From the NCBI GenBank assembly GCA_024404475.1, contig JAKSPV010000017.1:1-15172 (forward strand): 15,172 bases of DNA. Reading direction: 5' to 3'. Under the pieces are notes generated by a model. It did not search any database. It was given only the letters and a program-made list of their open reading frames with translations, and was not told where the DNA came from. This document shows positions 1-9,670 of this stretch, piece by piece (within the stretch, counting starts at the first letter, position 1; every line of letters starts with the position of its first letter). The position numbers were made by a program, and so were the translations under genes. The stretch is from Clostridia bacterium (GTDB lineage Bacteria; Bacillota; Clostridia; Oscillospirales; CAG-272).

Positions 1-21
1 AGGCAGTCTTTTGTGTTTTGT

Positions 22-981
22 TCAGCGGTCCTCGCGGAAGTAGGACATACCGAGGAATGCCGGCGGCTGGTTTTCTTTCTTGCCGCGGATGCTCGTGATG
101 ATCAGGACGATGATCGTGACGACGTACGGCAGCATTTTGAGCAGCGGCTTGGCAGCCATGCTGGATTTGAGGAAGGACAGCCACGGGATCGAGGCGAGGA
201 TGTTGGAACAGTTGAAGAGGAAGCCAAAGAGAATCGAGCCGATGATGGAGAGCGCGGGCTTCCAGAGGGCGAAGATGACGAGCGCGATCGAGAGCCAGCC
301 GAATGCTTCGATGCTCTTGTACGCTTCGTTCGAGCCCATGTAGTCGATGACGTAGTAGAAGCCGCCGAGCCCTGCGATACCGGCACCGATGCAGGTGGCG
401 CGGTACTTATAGCGCGTGACGTTGATACCGACCGCGTCTGCCGTCGCCGGGTTTTCGCCGACGGCGCGGAGGTTGAGACCGAGCTTCGTCTTATAAAGGA
501 CGATCGTGGAGACGATCGCCACGACGATCGCGAGGAAGAACAGAACGCCGACGAGCTGGAGCGAGTCTGTACGATCCGCGAACGGCGCGCGGAAATACTT
601 GACCGGCGTGTAGAGGTACTTCGACGGATCGAAGTGCATCATGAGCGTCATGTTGAGGCCGGAGCCGAACGTCGTCATGGCAAGGCCGGTCACGTTCTGG
701 TTGGCGCGGAGCGTAACGGTCAGGAAACTGTAGATCGCGCCCATCAGCGCCGCCATGAGGAACGCGGCGAGCGTGCCGCCGATGACAAGAAGTGCGGGCG
801 GCAGTTTGCCGAAGAAAATGTTGAGGAAGAGGCAGCCGCCGGTACCGCCCATGCACATGATGCCGGGGATACCGAGGTTCAGGTGGCCGACCTTTTCGGT
901 GATGATCTCACCGGTCGAGCCGTAGATGAAGATCGCGCCGAACGCGATGGAGTCGATCAGGAAAGCAAGCCACGGATTCAT
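22..981 (-). CDS. BMP-type purine nucleoside ABC importer, permease 2 (NupQ-like)
   Basis: This 319-residue polytopic membrane protein is one of the two permeases of an ABC importer of the basic-membrane-protein (BMP) class, which takes up nucleosides or nucleobases. Hydrophobic segments run through most of its length. The family's N-terminal hallmark is visible at residues 22-46: a TGEIITEK stretch followed by LNLGIPG, where many relatives have LN(L/I)GVEG. Its length matches typical NupQ/YufQ proteins. The ATG overlaps the stop codon of the upstream permease gene as ATGA, and an AAAGGAG ribosome binding site lies 8 nt ahead, so translation is probably coupled. It is the last operon gene seen here; only 21 nt follow its stop before the window edge, so no terminator can be judged. 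The family call is secure. The exact substrate is inferred from the riboswitch upstream of the operon. Confidence 0.93.
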   Translation of the reverse strand: MNPWLAFLIDSIAFGAIFIYGSTGEIITEKVGHLNLGIPGIMCMGGTGGCLFLNIFFGKLPPALLVIGGTLAAFLMAALMGAIYSFLTVTLRANQNVTGLAMTTFGSGLNMTLMMHFDPSKYLYTPVKYFRAPFADRTDSLQLVGVLFFLAIVVAIVSTIVLYKTKLGLNLRAVGENPATADAVGINVTRYKYRATCIGAGIAGLGGFYYVIDYMGSNEAYKSIEAFGWLSIALVIFALWKPALSIIGSILFGFLFNCSNILASIPWLSFLKSSMAAKPLLKMLPYVVTIIVLIITSIRGKKENQPPAFLGMSYFREDR

Positions 982-2105
982 GCGTTATTCTCCTTTCCCT
1001 CCTGCTTGGATTTGCGGAAGTGCAGTTCGTAGGTGAGGAAGAACTCACAGCCGATGACAAAGAACAGCGTGAGGCCGACGAAGATATCGGCAAGCGAGCC
1101 GGAGACGTTGAAGATCGAGGTGATCTCTGCGGCGCCGCGCTGCAGGAACACGACGAGAGCGGAGGTCAGTACCATGAATGCGGGAGAGAACTTGGCGAGC
1201 CAGGAGACCATGATCGCGGTGAAGCCCTTGCCGCCGACGGACGTCGGGGAGACGGACTGGTTGATGCCCGCGCCGATCAGGAAGCCGGCGAAGCCGCAGA
1301 GCGCGCCGGAAAGGAGCATCGTGCGGATGATGACCTTTTTCACGTTGATGCCGATGTACTTTGCGGTGTTGACGCTTTCGCCGACGACCGAGATCTCATA
1401 GCCGTGCTTCGAGTAGTTGAGGTAGACGTAGATGAGGACGGTCAGGATCGCCGTCAGGATGATGACGGGCAGGTTGGCGTTTCCGGCGATCGCGGGCAGA
1501 GCGCCGTGCGACTGCTTCGGCATGACCTGCGAACCGTTCGTGATCCAGAGCGAAAGGAAGAAGGAAACGAGGAACGTCGCGATGTAGTTCATCATCAGCG
1601 TGAACAGCGTTTCGTTCGTGCCCCAGATCGCCTTGAAGAACGCAGGGATGAGGCCCCAGATCGCACCGGCGACAACGGCGCTGAGCAGCATAATAAGAAG
1701 GAGGACGGGCTCGGAGAAGATCCCGCCGAACTTGAAGGCAATGCCTTCCGCCGCGAGGATACCGACGAGCACCTGGCCCTCGGCGCCGATGTTCCAGAAC
1801 TTCATTTTGAAGGCGGGCGTGATGGCGAGCGAGATGCAGAGCAGTACGGAGAGGTCTCGCAGCACACGCCAGACGATGTTGATTGTCTTGAAGCTGCCGT
1901 CGATGAAGCACTTGTAGAAGCGGCCGAGCTTTGCGGGATTTTCCCCGATCGAGGGGATCAGCACCATGGCGAGCAGACCGCAGAGGACGAACGCCGCCAC
2001 GATGGCGACGGCACGGGCGAGGATCTTTTTCCACGTGGAAATATCCGTCCGCTTGGTGATATGGAACAGGGGCTCTTTGACAGCCGCGGTCGGTTTATCA
2101 GCCAT
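978..2105 (-). CDS. BMP-type purine nucleoside ABC importer, permease 1 (NupP-like)
   Basis: This is a 375-residue integral membrane permease and the probable heterodimer partner of the downstream permease. After a cytoplasmic N-terminus of about 28 residues comes a first hydrophobic helix (about 30-50). Family motifs are NIGAEGQ at 105-111 and GTNETLFTLMMNY at 162-174. Several more hydrophobic helices follow, and the C-terminus is charged. It is slightly longer than typical NupP/YufP proteins (about 350 residues). The ATG lies inside the end of the ATPase gene with an 8-nt overlap. An AAGGAGG ribosome binding site sits 9 nt upstream, within the ATPase coding sequence. Order and overlaps place it firmly in the importer operon. 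Nucleoside or nucleobase specificity is inferred from family and regulation. Confidence 0.93.
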   Translation of the reverse strand: MADKPTAAVKEPLFHITKRTDISTWKKILARAVAIVAAFVLCGLLAMVLIPSIGENPAKLGRFYKCFIDGSFKTINIVWRVLRDLSVLLCISLAITPAFKMKFWNIGAEGQVLVGILAAEGIAFKFGGIFSEPVLLLIMLLSAVVAGAIWGLIPAFFKAIWGTNETLFTLMMNYIATFLVSFFLSLWITNGSQVMPKQSHGALPAIAGNANLPVIILTAILTVLIYVYLNYSKHGYEISVVGESVNTAKYIGINVKKVIIRTMLLSGALCGFAGFLIGAGINQSVSPTSVGGKGFTAIMVSWLAKFSPAFMVLTSALVVFLQRGAAEITSIFNVSGSLADIFVGLTLFFVIGCEFFLTYELHFRKSKQEGKENNA

Positions 2106-3807
2106 TGTTCCCGTCCTCCTTTTCTGTCTTTTTCGTCATCAGATAGCCGATCTCCTCCTTGGTGGTCGTCCGGGCGTCCACCGTGGCGGCGATGCGGTTG
2201 GTATTCATGACAAGGATCCGGTCGCAGAGCGCGATCAGAACGTCGAGGTCCTCGCCGACGAAGATGACGGCGGTGCCTTTTTTCTTCTGGTCGTCCAGAA
2301 GGTTGTAGATCAGATACGACGAGTTGATGTCGAGGCCTCTGACGGGGTAAGCCGCCATGAGCACCTTCGGCGCATACGCGATCTCGCGGCCGACCAGCAC
2401 CTTCTGCACATTGCCGCCGGAGAGGCGGCGGACGGGCGTCTCGACGCCCGGCGTGACGACGTCGAGGTCTTCCACGATCTCTTCGGCAAGCTTATGCGGG
2501 TTCTTCCGGTCGAGGAAGAACGGCACGCCCTTGCGGTAGCTGCGGAGCATCATGTTGTCGGTGAGGTCCATGTTACCGACGAGGCCCATGCCGAGACGGT
2601 CCTCCGGTACGAACGAGAGCCGGATGCCGAGCTCGCGGATCTGGAGCGGGTCCTTGCCGACAAGACTCATGGGCTCGTCCTCGTTGAAGAGGACTTCGCC
2701 GGCGTTGACCTTTTTCTTGATATCGTGCGGCATCATGCCGGTGAAATCGACCGGATTGCCGTCCTTGTCATGGAACTTGCCCTCTTTCTCCATTTTGACG
2801 ACTTCCTTGTACGTCTTATGGGTAAAGGAAACGGGCTGATCCTTCTTCGGGCGGATGAACGTGATCTCGCCGCTGTCGATCTTCTGCAGACCGGCGATCG
2901 CTTCGAGCAGTTCCTTCTGGCCGCTGCCGGCGATGCCTGCGATACCGAGGATCTCGCCGCCCCTTGCGGTGAAGGAGACGTCGTCGATGACCTTGATGCC
3001 CTCTTCGTTGTAGGCGTTGAGCCCCTCGACGATCAGCCGGTCTTTCGGATCCGTGACATCGGAGCGGTCGATGTTGAGCGTGACCTTCTTGCCGACCATC
3101 ATCTCGGTCAGCTCGGATTCATTCGTGTCCTTTGTCAGAACGGTGCCGATGTGCTCGCCCTTGCGGAGCACGGAAACGCGATCGGAGACCGCGAGCACCT
3201 CGTTCAGCTTATGGGTGATGATGATGATGGACTTGCCGTCCTTCTTCATCGCGCGCATGACGGAGAAGAGTTTTTCCGTCTCCTGAGGCGTCAGAACGGC
3301 GGTCGGCTCGTCGAGGATGAGGATATCGGCGCCGCGGTACAGCACCTTGATGATCTCGACCGTCTGCTTCTCGGAGACGGACATATCGTATATTTTCTTT
3401 TTCGGGTCGATGTGGAAGCCGTATTTGTCGGCGATCTCCATGACGCGCTTGTTGACGGCGTTCATATCGAACTTTTTCTCGTCTTTCAAGCCGAGGATGA
3501 TGTTTTCCGCGGCCGTGAAGATGTCCACCAGTTTGAAGTGCTGGTGGATCATGCCGATATTGTGGTCGAACGCGTCCTTCGGAGAGGCGATCACGACGGG
3601 CTGCCCGTCGATAAAAATCTCGCCTTCGTCCGGAAAATAGATGCCGGACAGCATGTTCATCAGCGTCGTTTTGCCGCTGCCGTTTTCGCCGAGCAGCGAC
3701 AGGATCTCACCGCGGTACACGATCAGATCTACGTTCTTATTGGCGACCACCTTGGAGCCGAAACGTTTGGTAATGCCGCGCATTTCAAGCGCAATTTCGT
3801 TTGCCAT
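2098..3807 (-). CDS. BMP-type ABC importer, double ATP-binding protein (NupO-like) with an insertion
   Basis: This 569-residue protein carries two fused ABC ATPase domains and energises the importer. Domain 1 has Walker A GENGSGKTT (40-48), a signature-like SVSEKQ (143-148), Walker B LILDEP (163-168) and switch His199. Domain 2 is degenerate, as usual in this family: the Walker A position reads GIAGSGQKE (291-299) without Lys-Thr, the signature is LSGGN (462-466), and the Walker B region reads AAYPVRGLD (485-493) without the catalytic Glu. The site formed by domain-1 Walker elements and the domain-2 signature is probably the hydrolytic one. Relatives such as NupO are near 510 residues. The excess lies at about 317-385 in domain 2, a charged Lys/Asp-rich stretch between the first beta strands and the RELG...PEDR segment. 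A GGAGG site lies 6 nt before the ATG. Confidence 0.95.
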   Translation of the reverse strand: MANEIALEMRGITKRFGSKVVANKNVDLIVYRGEILSLLGENGSGKTTLMNMLSGIYFPDEGEIFIDGQPVVIASPKDAFDHNIGMIHQHFKLVDIFTAAENIILGLKDEKKFDMNAVNKRVMEIADKYGFHIDPKKKIYDMSVSEKQTVEIIKVLYRGADILILDEPTAVLTPQETEKLFSVMRAMKKDGKSIIIITHKLNEVLAVSDRVSVLRKGEHIGTVLTKDTNESELTEMMVGKKVTLNIDRSDVTDPKDRLIVEGLNAYNEEGIKVIDDVSFTARGGEILGIAGIAGSGQKELLEAIAGLQKIDSGEITFIRPKKDQPVSFTHKTYKEVVKMEKEGKFHDKDGNPVDFTGMMPHDIKKKVNAGEVLFNEDEPMSLVGKDPLQIRELGIRLSFVPEDRLGMGLVGNMDLTDNMMLRSYRKGVPFFLDRKNPHKLAEEIVEDLDVVTPGVETPVRRLSGGNVQKVLVGREIAYAPKVLMAAYPVRGLDINSSYLIYNLLDDQKKKGTAVIFVGEDLDVLIALCDRILVMNTNRIAATVDARTTTKEEIGYLMTKKTEKEDGNNG

Positions 3808-3861
3808 GAAAGTCCTCCGGAAAAGGATTTGAGTCTGTCGCGGAAACGTTCAAAAGTTCAG

Positions 3862-3893
3862 AAAAGAGCCGTGCTGTTGCACAGGGCTCTTTT
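3862..3893 (-). terminator. Hairpin between lipoprotein and ATPase genes
   Basis: AAAAGAGCC (3862-3870) pairs with GGCTCTTTT (3885-3893), extended inside by GTGC/GCAC around a TGTT loop with a 2-nt bulge. The outer part of the stem supplies the run of U residues. It is the second hairpin downstream of the lipoprotein gene and lies 55 nt before the ATPase start. It could terminate some transcripts or protect the 3' end of a processed mRNA. Confidence 0.5.
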
Positions 3894-3904
3894 GTCAGCT
3901 TTTG

Positions 3905-3947
3905 AAAAACAAAAGGGGAAGGCGGGGGAAAGATCCCCCGCCTTTCC
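3905..3947 (-). terminator. GC-rich attenuating terminator after the lipoprotein gene
   Basis: On the minus strand a very stable stem forms from CCCCCGCC (3935-3942 in plus numbering) and GGCGGGGG (3921-3928), extended by GG/CC pairs, with a 6-nt loop. A T-rich tract follows (plus strand AAAAACAAAA, 3905-3914). It begins about 12 nt past the lipoprotein stop. Read-through would feed the ATPase and permease genes. Such a partial terminator is a common way to make more binding protein than transporter core; that role is inferred. Confidence 0.7.
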
Positions 3948-3958
3948 GGGTTTGCAAA

Positions 3959-5173
3959 TTAACCGAAATTGACGTTGAGCAGTTCGATACCGTCGATCTG
4001 GACATCGAAGTACGGAGCGGAACGGAACTCGGATTCATGGAAGTAGCCGTCTTTGACCACCTCGGTGTCAGGCGTGTAATCGGCGTCGGTGTCAACGTCT
4101 GCCATGTAGCTGTCAAGAGCAGCGCCGTTCACGGTGATGAAGCCGGCGGTAGCAGTATCGAAGACATGGAGCGTGCCGGCCCTCATAGCAGCGGTAGCGG
4201 CCTCGATGGCAGCCACGGTGCCCTCAGCGGCAACGTTGGTGTTGACGTCGGTCAGAACGACGGAGCCGGTCTCGATGGTGCCGGTCCAGTCGGTAGCGAT
4301 CGCCTCACCGGCCTTGGACTGGTTGATGATGTACTTGAAGTACGGAGCCCAGTCGATACGGGAGGAAACGATGAACGTGTTCGGGCAGGCAGCGAGCGTG
4401 GAGCCGTTGTAGGAGATGTTCGGGATACCGGCGTTTTCGCATGCGGTCGGAGCGCCCATGGAGTCAGCGTGCTGGGAGATGAGGTCGCAGCCGGCAGCGA
4501 TCAGCGCCTCGGCGGCGGACTTCTCTTCGACTTCGTTATACCAGGAACCGGTGAACTGGACCTTCATCTGGACGTCCGGGCAAACGGACTTAGCGCCGAG
4601 GTAGAAGGAGGTGTAACCGGAAAGAACTTCTGCGTAAGTGAACGCACCGACGTAACCCATCATCGGGACTTCGCCCTTCAGCTGGCCGGCGGCTTTGATC
4701 TCATTGAGCTTCATGCCTGCGGCGATGCCGGCGAGGTAACGGCCTTCATAGATGGAAGCGAATGCGTTGTGGAAGTTGGCAAGGCCTTCGGTGTGCGCCA
4801 TCGTGCCGGTAGCATGGCAGAATTCGACGCCCGGGTTAGCCTTGGCAACGGGGAGCAGGTAGGTCTCATGACCGAAGGAGTCCGCAAAGATGACTTTGCA
4901 GCCGGCTTCGACGAGCTCTTCGGCAGCGTCGGTGCAGGCCTGGCTCTCGGGAATGTTCTTCTTGATGATGACCTGTTCGTCGGAAAGGCCGAGCTGTGCC
5001 TTGGCATCCATAATGCCGTTCAGGAAGTTCAGGTCGTAGGTGGAGTTCTCGTCATGGAGAAGGATGATGCCGATCTTGAAGCTGTCGGTCTCATCGGAGC
5101 AGGACGCGAGAACGATAGCGGCAGAGAGGATCATGGCCAGCGCGAGAACCAGAGAAAGGATTTTTCTGAGCAT
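3959..5173 (-). CDS. BMP-family substrate-binding lipoprotein of the purine importer
   Basis: A 404-residue extracytoplasmic binding protein that captures the importer's substrate. A lipoprotein signal peptide covers residues 1-24, ending in lipobox LASC with lipidated Cys25. The mature part begins SFKIGIILLHDE. BMP landmarks follow in order: FADSFGHETY, FCHATG, YEGRYLAGIAAG, GSWYNEVEEKSAAEALI, and LISQHADSMGAP. The start is the ATG at 5173, with GGAGG 8 nt ahead. A TTG 15 nt upstream is rejected because that GGAGG would fall inside the gene. At about 404 residues it is somewhat longer than many BMP proteins (about 350), mainly through C-terminal extension. It is the first gene of the operon and is directly preceded by a riboswitch and terminator. 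A purine nucleoside or nucleobase ligand is inferred from the family and the guanine aptamer. Confidence 0.94.
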   Translation of the reverse strand: MLRKILSLVLALAMILSAAIVLASCSDETDSFKIGIILLHDENSTYDLNFLNGIMDAKAQLGLSDEQVIIKKNIPESQACTDAAEELVEAGCKVIFADSFGHETYLLPVAKANPGVEFCHATGTMAHTEGLANFHNAFASIYEGRYLAGIAAGMKLNEIKAAGQLKGEVPMMGYVGAFTYAEVLSGYTSFYLGAKSVCPDVQMKVQFTGSWYNEVEEKSAAEALIAAGCDLISQHADSMGAPTACENAGIPNISYNGSTLAACPNTFIVSSRIDWAPYFKYIINQSKAGEAIATDWTGTIETGSVVLTDVNTNVAAEGTVAAIEAATAAMRAGTLHVFDTATAGFITVNGAALDSYMADVDTDADYTPDTEVVKDGYFHESEFRSAPYFDVQIDGIELLNVNFG

Positions 5174-5199
5174 TGCTGTTTCCTCCAAAAATAAAAATT

Positions 5200-5237
5200 A
5201 TCAAATAAAAGGGGCAAACGAAAAAACGTCTACCCCT
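5200..5237 (-). terminator. Intrinsic terminator of the riboswitch expression platform
   Basis: In the RNA, AGGGGUAGACG (plus 5227-5237) pairs with CGUUUGCCCCU (plus 5210-5220) over 11 bp, with two G-U pairs and a U6 loop. A U-rich tract follows (UUUAUUUGAUAAUUUUU). It lies between the purine aptamer and the lipoprotein ribosome binding site, where a transcription-terminating expression platform is expected. The 5' arm overlaps a sequence that can instead pair with the 5' strand of aptamer P1. Confidence 0.85.
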
Positions 5238-5266
5238 CATATTCCGGAAAAGCCGGCCTTACGGCT

Positions 5267-5335
5267 GCTCATAGTCGGATGATTCACGGTCATCCGGTAG
5301 AAACTTCCCGACCGTATTTCGGGAGATATATAAGC
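5267..5335 (-). promoter_or_regulatory. Purine riboswitch aptamer, guanine type
   Basis: A 69-nt aptamer in the 5' leader of the importer operon. P1 is GCUUAUA (plus 5329-5335) with UAUGAGC (5267-5273), 7 bp including one U-G. P2 is CCCGA/UCGGG with a 7-nt loop. J2/3 is the invariant GUUUCUACC (5296-5304). P3 is GGAUGA/UCAUCC with loop CCGUGAA, close to the family's CCGUAAA. J3/1 reads GAC just before P1, so the specificity position (C74 in xpt numbering, plus 5274) is C. That predicts guanine/hypoxanthine rather than adenine binding. The J2/3 pyrimidine U51 is retained, which argues against the 2'-deoxyguanosine class. With the terminator downstream it should act as an OFF switch, shutting the importer when guanine is plentiful. 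Confidence 0.95.
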
Positions 5336-5375
5336 GGTATGATATTCAATTATCGGAAACGTCCGAACTGATTTT

Positions 5376-5404
5376 ATTATACCCGAAGCCGCGGGGAAAG
5401 TCAA
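5376..5404 (-). promoter_or_regulatory. Sigma-A promoter of the purine importer operon
   Basis: The minus strand carries -35 TTGACT (5399-5404), a 17-bp spacer, and a perfect -10 TATAAT (5376-5381). A-tracts just upstream of the -35 (5405-5427) resemble an UP element. Transcription should begin near 5369, giving a leader of about 195 nt that contains the aptamer and terminator. Confidence 0.9.
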
Positions 5405-5470
5405 GATTTTTTTCGCTTTTTCCGCACTTTCAGACAAAGATTTTCCCCCTCCGCCGCACCCTGGAAAAAG

Positions 5471-5500
5471 AAGAAAGGCAGCCCGCGGGCTGCCTTTCTT
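5471..5500 (-). terminator. Perfect-palindrome terminator after ftsH
   Basis: A perfect 30-nt inverted repeat with arms AAGAAAGGCAGCCCG and CGGGCTGCCTTTCTT starts 10 nt past the ftsH stop. T-rich sequence flanks both sides, so it can work in either direction. It separates the tilS-hpt-ftsH unit from the importer operon. Confidence 0.9.
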
Positions 5501-5510
5501 TTTTGCAAAA

Positions 5511-7640
<2,130 letters not shown>

Positions 7641-7679
7641 TCCGGTCTCCCATCTTCGGTGAGCCGCACCGGCGGCTTC

Positions 7680-8252
7680 TTATTTTTTATGTGTGTACAC
7701 TTCCGGGCGCAGAATGCCGATATACGACAGCTCGCGGTACTTTTCGGCGTAGTCGAGCCCGTAGCCGACAACGAATTCGTCGGGGATGACGCGGCCGCAG
7801 TAGTCCGTCGTGAATTCGACGGCGCGGCGCGACGGCTTGTCGAGCATCGTCACGGTGCGGATGCTGCGCGCACCCTTGATCGTCAGGTACTCGGTAAGGT
7901 ATTTGAGCGTCCGGCCGCTGTCCACGACGTCCTCGACGATCAGAACGTTGCAGTCGGAAAGGTCGGGGCGGTGCAGATCTAGCACGATCGTCGGCTTGCC
8001 GTTTGAGACGGTGCCGTGGCCGTAGGACGATACCTTCATGAAATCAATTTCCACGGGGAGCGAGATCTTCTTCATGAGGTCGCCCATGAAGACCACGCTG
8101 CCCTTGAGGATGCAGAGAAGCAGGAGCTTCCCTTCCATTTTGCTGTAATCGCGGTCGATCTCCGCAGCGATGCGGGTAACGATCTCGTCGATTTCTTCTT
8201 CGCTGACAAGGACTTCCTTGACGTCGTTGTCAAGCACGGATCTTGAACGCAT
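7680..8252 (-). CDS. hpt: Hypoxanthine (guanine) phosphoribosyltransferase
   Basis: A 190-residue cytosolic salvage enzyme that joins hypoxanthine or guanine to PRPP to make IMP or GMP. Visible motifs are LKGS at 49-52, the PRPP-binding loop VLIVEDVVDSGRTL at 103-116, and a C-terminal base-binding region with LDKP and VGYGLDYAEKYRELSYIG. The ATG at 8252 is chosen because AAGGAG lies 7 nt upstream and the protein then begins MRSRSVLDND, in line with family lengths near 180. An in-frame extension to 8300 would run back into the end of tilS. The gene starts 16 nt after the tilS stop, so it is probably co-transcribed with tilS and ftsH. It is functionally linked to the guanine-regulated importer downstream. 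Confidence 0.97.
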   Translation of the reverse strand: MRSRSVLDNDVKEVLVSEEEIDEIVTRIAAEIDRDYSKMEGKLLLLCILKGSVVFMGDLMKKISLPVEIDFMKVSSYGHGTVSNGKPTIVLDLHRPDLSDCNVLIVEDVVDSGRTLKYLTEYLTIKGARSIRTVTMLDKPSRRAVEFTTDYCGRVIPDEFVVGYGLDYAEKYRELSYIGILRPEVYTHKK

Positions 8253-8268
8253 AGTCTGTCTCCTTATG

Positions 8269-9645
8269 TCACTCCGTATCCGGCAGGCCGGAAACGGCAA
8301 GTATCATCGGTACGCCTCCGTCGCGGAAGCCGTCCGCCGGCGGATAACCGGGCACCCACACCACCGTGTCGCCGAGGCAGAACAGCGGCAGCGAAAGGCG
8401 CTCCTCGGGCGAGAGTTTTTGCTCCGAGAGCATCTTTGTGGCGAGCCGCGTCATCCCGCCGAGGCGGTACGTGTCACCCGGGCGGTACGACCGCACGGAT
8501 AACTGTCTTGTTATTGTATCAAATTTTGCCGTCGTGTGTATGGCGAATTTGTAAATATTTTGCGCCGCGCCGTCCTCGGGACCGAAGAAAACGGTGTGGC
8601 GGGGCGTCCGGACGGATGCGCCGAGCGGAAGCGTCACCGAAAACGGCTCGGGCGAGCCGTCCTCCGGCAGAAGGAACGTGCAGACACCGCCGCTGACGCG
8701 GAAGCGCACGGCACCGGGAAGCGACACTTCGGCCGGCCCGTCGCCGCGCCGGACAACTTCGAGGATCGCGTCAAGGTGGCATTTTTCAAGGTACGGCCCG
8801 TCCGGGCGCACGCGGTGGTGGAGCAAGAGCAGCATCCGCGAGCCGATCGCCGGATGCGCCAGACGCACATCGGACGCCGCCGCGACGCCTTTTTCAAGCC
8901 CGTCGCCGAGCGCTTCTCGCGCCAGCGCCGTCAGACATTCGTCATCCTCCCGGCAGAGCGCGGCGCACCGGAGCGCGGCATCCTCCGGGGACGGCGTGAC
9001 CTCACGCAGCAGCGGCACGAGCCGTGTGCGGAGGAAGTTTCTCGTATACGCTGCGTCGCCGTTCGTCGAGTCCTCGACGAACGCGATCCCCTCCCCGCGG
9101 AGCGTTTCGCGGATCGTGTTGCCGGACAGCGCGAGCAGCGGCCGGACGTAGAAATCCCGCCGTTCGGGGATCCCGGAAAGTCCGTGTGTTCCGCTCCCGC
9201 GGAGCAGGTGGAACAGCATCGTCTCGAGGTTGTCGTCCGCGTTGTGCGCGGTGGCGACGAGGACGTTCGTCTGCCCCGCGTCGAGGAGCGTTTTGCGCGT
9301 CTCTTCAAAAAAAGCGTATCTTGCCCGTCTGGCGGCCGTTTCGAGACTTTCGCCCGACGCGGCAGCCGCCCCGGGAACGTCTTCCCGCCGGCAGAAAAGC
9401 GGCACGCCGAGCCGCTCGCAGAGCGTGCGGCAGAACGATTCGTCCCGGTCTGCCTCCGCGCCGCGGATCATGTGATTCAAATGGGCGGCGGCAACGTGAC
9501 CGGAGCCGAGGAGCGTCACGAGACGCGTCAGCAAAAAGACGGAATCCGCACCGCCGGAAAGTCCGACGACGACGGTATCCGCCTCCGCAAGTGCCGACTG
9601 AAGCGCGGGAGAGATTCCCGGCGCGCTTTGCGTGAGCGTGCCCAT
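8269..9645 (-). CDS. tilS: tRNA(Ile)-lysidine synthase
   Basis: A 458-residue enzyme that converts C34 of the tRNA-Ile CAU anticodon to lysidine, so that it reads AUA codons. The N-terminal ATP-pyrophosphatase domain has the PP-loop SGGADS (30-35), followed by AAHLNHMIRG and ATAHNADDNLETML (131-144). The C-terminal domain shows the TilS features VRSYRPGDTYRLGG (about 384-397), a lysine/serine-rich KMLSEQKLSPEERLSLP segment, and VVWVPGYPPADGFR. The ATG at 9645 has AAAGGA about 8 nt upstream; a longer reading to 9717 would overlap the preceding small gene and has no ribosome binding site that I can see. It starts 25 nt after that gene's stop and leads into hpt and ftsH. Confidence 0.96.
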   Translation of the reverse strand: MGTLTQSAPGISPALQSALAEADTVVVGLSGGADSVFLLTRLVTLLGSGHVAAAHLNHMIRGAEADRDESFCRTLCERLGVPLFCRREDVPGAAAASGESLETAARRARYAFFEETRKTLLDAGQTNVLVATAHNADDNLETMLFHLLRGSGTHGLSGIPERRDFYVRPLLALSGNTIRETLRGEGIAFVEDSTNGDAAYTRNFLRTRLVPLLREVTPSPEDAALRCAALCREDDECLTALAREALGDGLEKGVAAASDVRLAHPAIGSRMLLLLHHRVRPDGPYLEKCHLDAILEVVRRGDGPAEVSLPGAVRFRVSGGVCTFLLPEDGSPEPFSVTLPLGASVRTPRHTVFFGPEDGAAQNIYKFAIHTTAKFDTITRQLSVRSYRPGDTYRLGGMTRLATKMLSEQKLSPEERLSLPLFCLGDTVVWVPGYPPADGFRDGGVPMILAVSGLPDTE

Positions 9646-9670
9646 GTGAACGTTCCTTTCTGAAAGAGTA

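Noticed and set aside
2098..2940. The ATPase as a broken gene because the second nucleotide-binding domain lacks Walker A Lys and Walker B Glu.
   Set aside because: The same degeneracy is normal for the second domain of BMP-type and related sugar importer ATPases, and the frame is intact.
1966..3972. A very long plus-strand open frame opposite the ATPase gene (and similar ones at 13-1032, 1020-2210, 5616-7982 and 8536-9663).
   Set aside because: They lie antisense to genes with clear family motifs, have skewed Asp/Arg/His/Val-rich composition typical of the complement of GC-rich coding sequence, and lack recognisable domains or good ribosome binding sites.
5174..5188. Upstream TTG start for the lipoprotein gene at 5188.
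   Set aside because: It would place the GGAGG inside the coding region and add residues before a complete lipoprotein signal peptide.
5267..5335. Adenine or 2'-deoxyguanosine class for the purine aptamer.
   Set aside because: The specificity base is C rather than U, and the J2/3 sequence GUUUCUACC keeps U51, which points to guanine.
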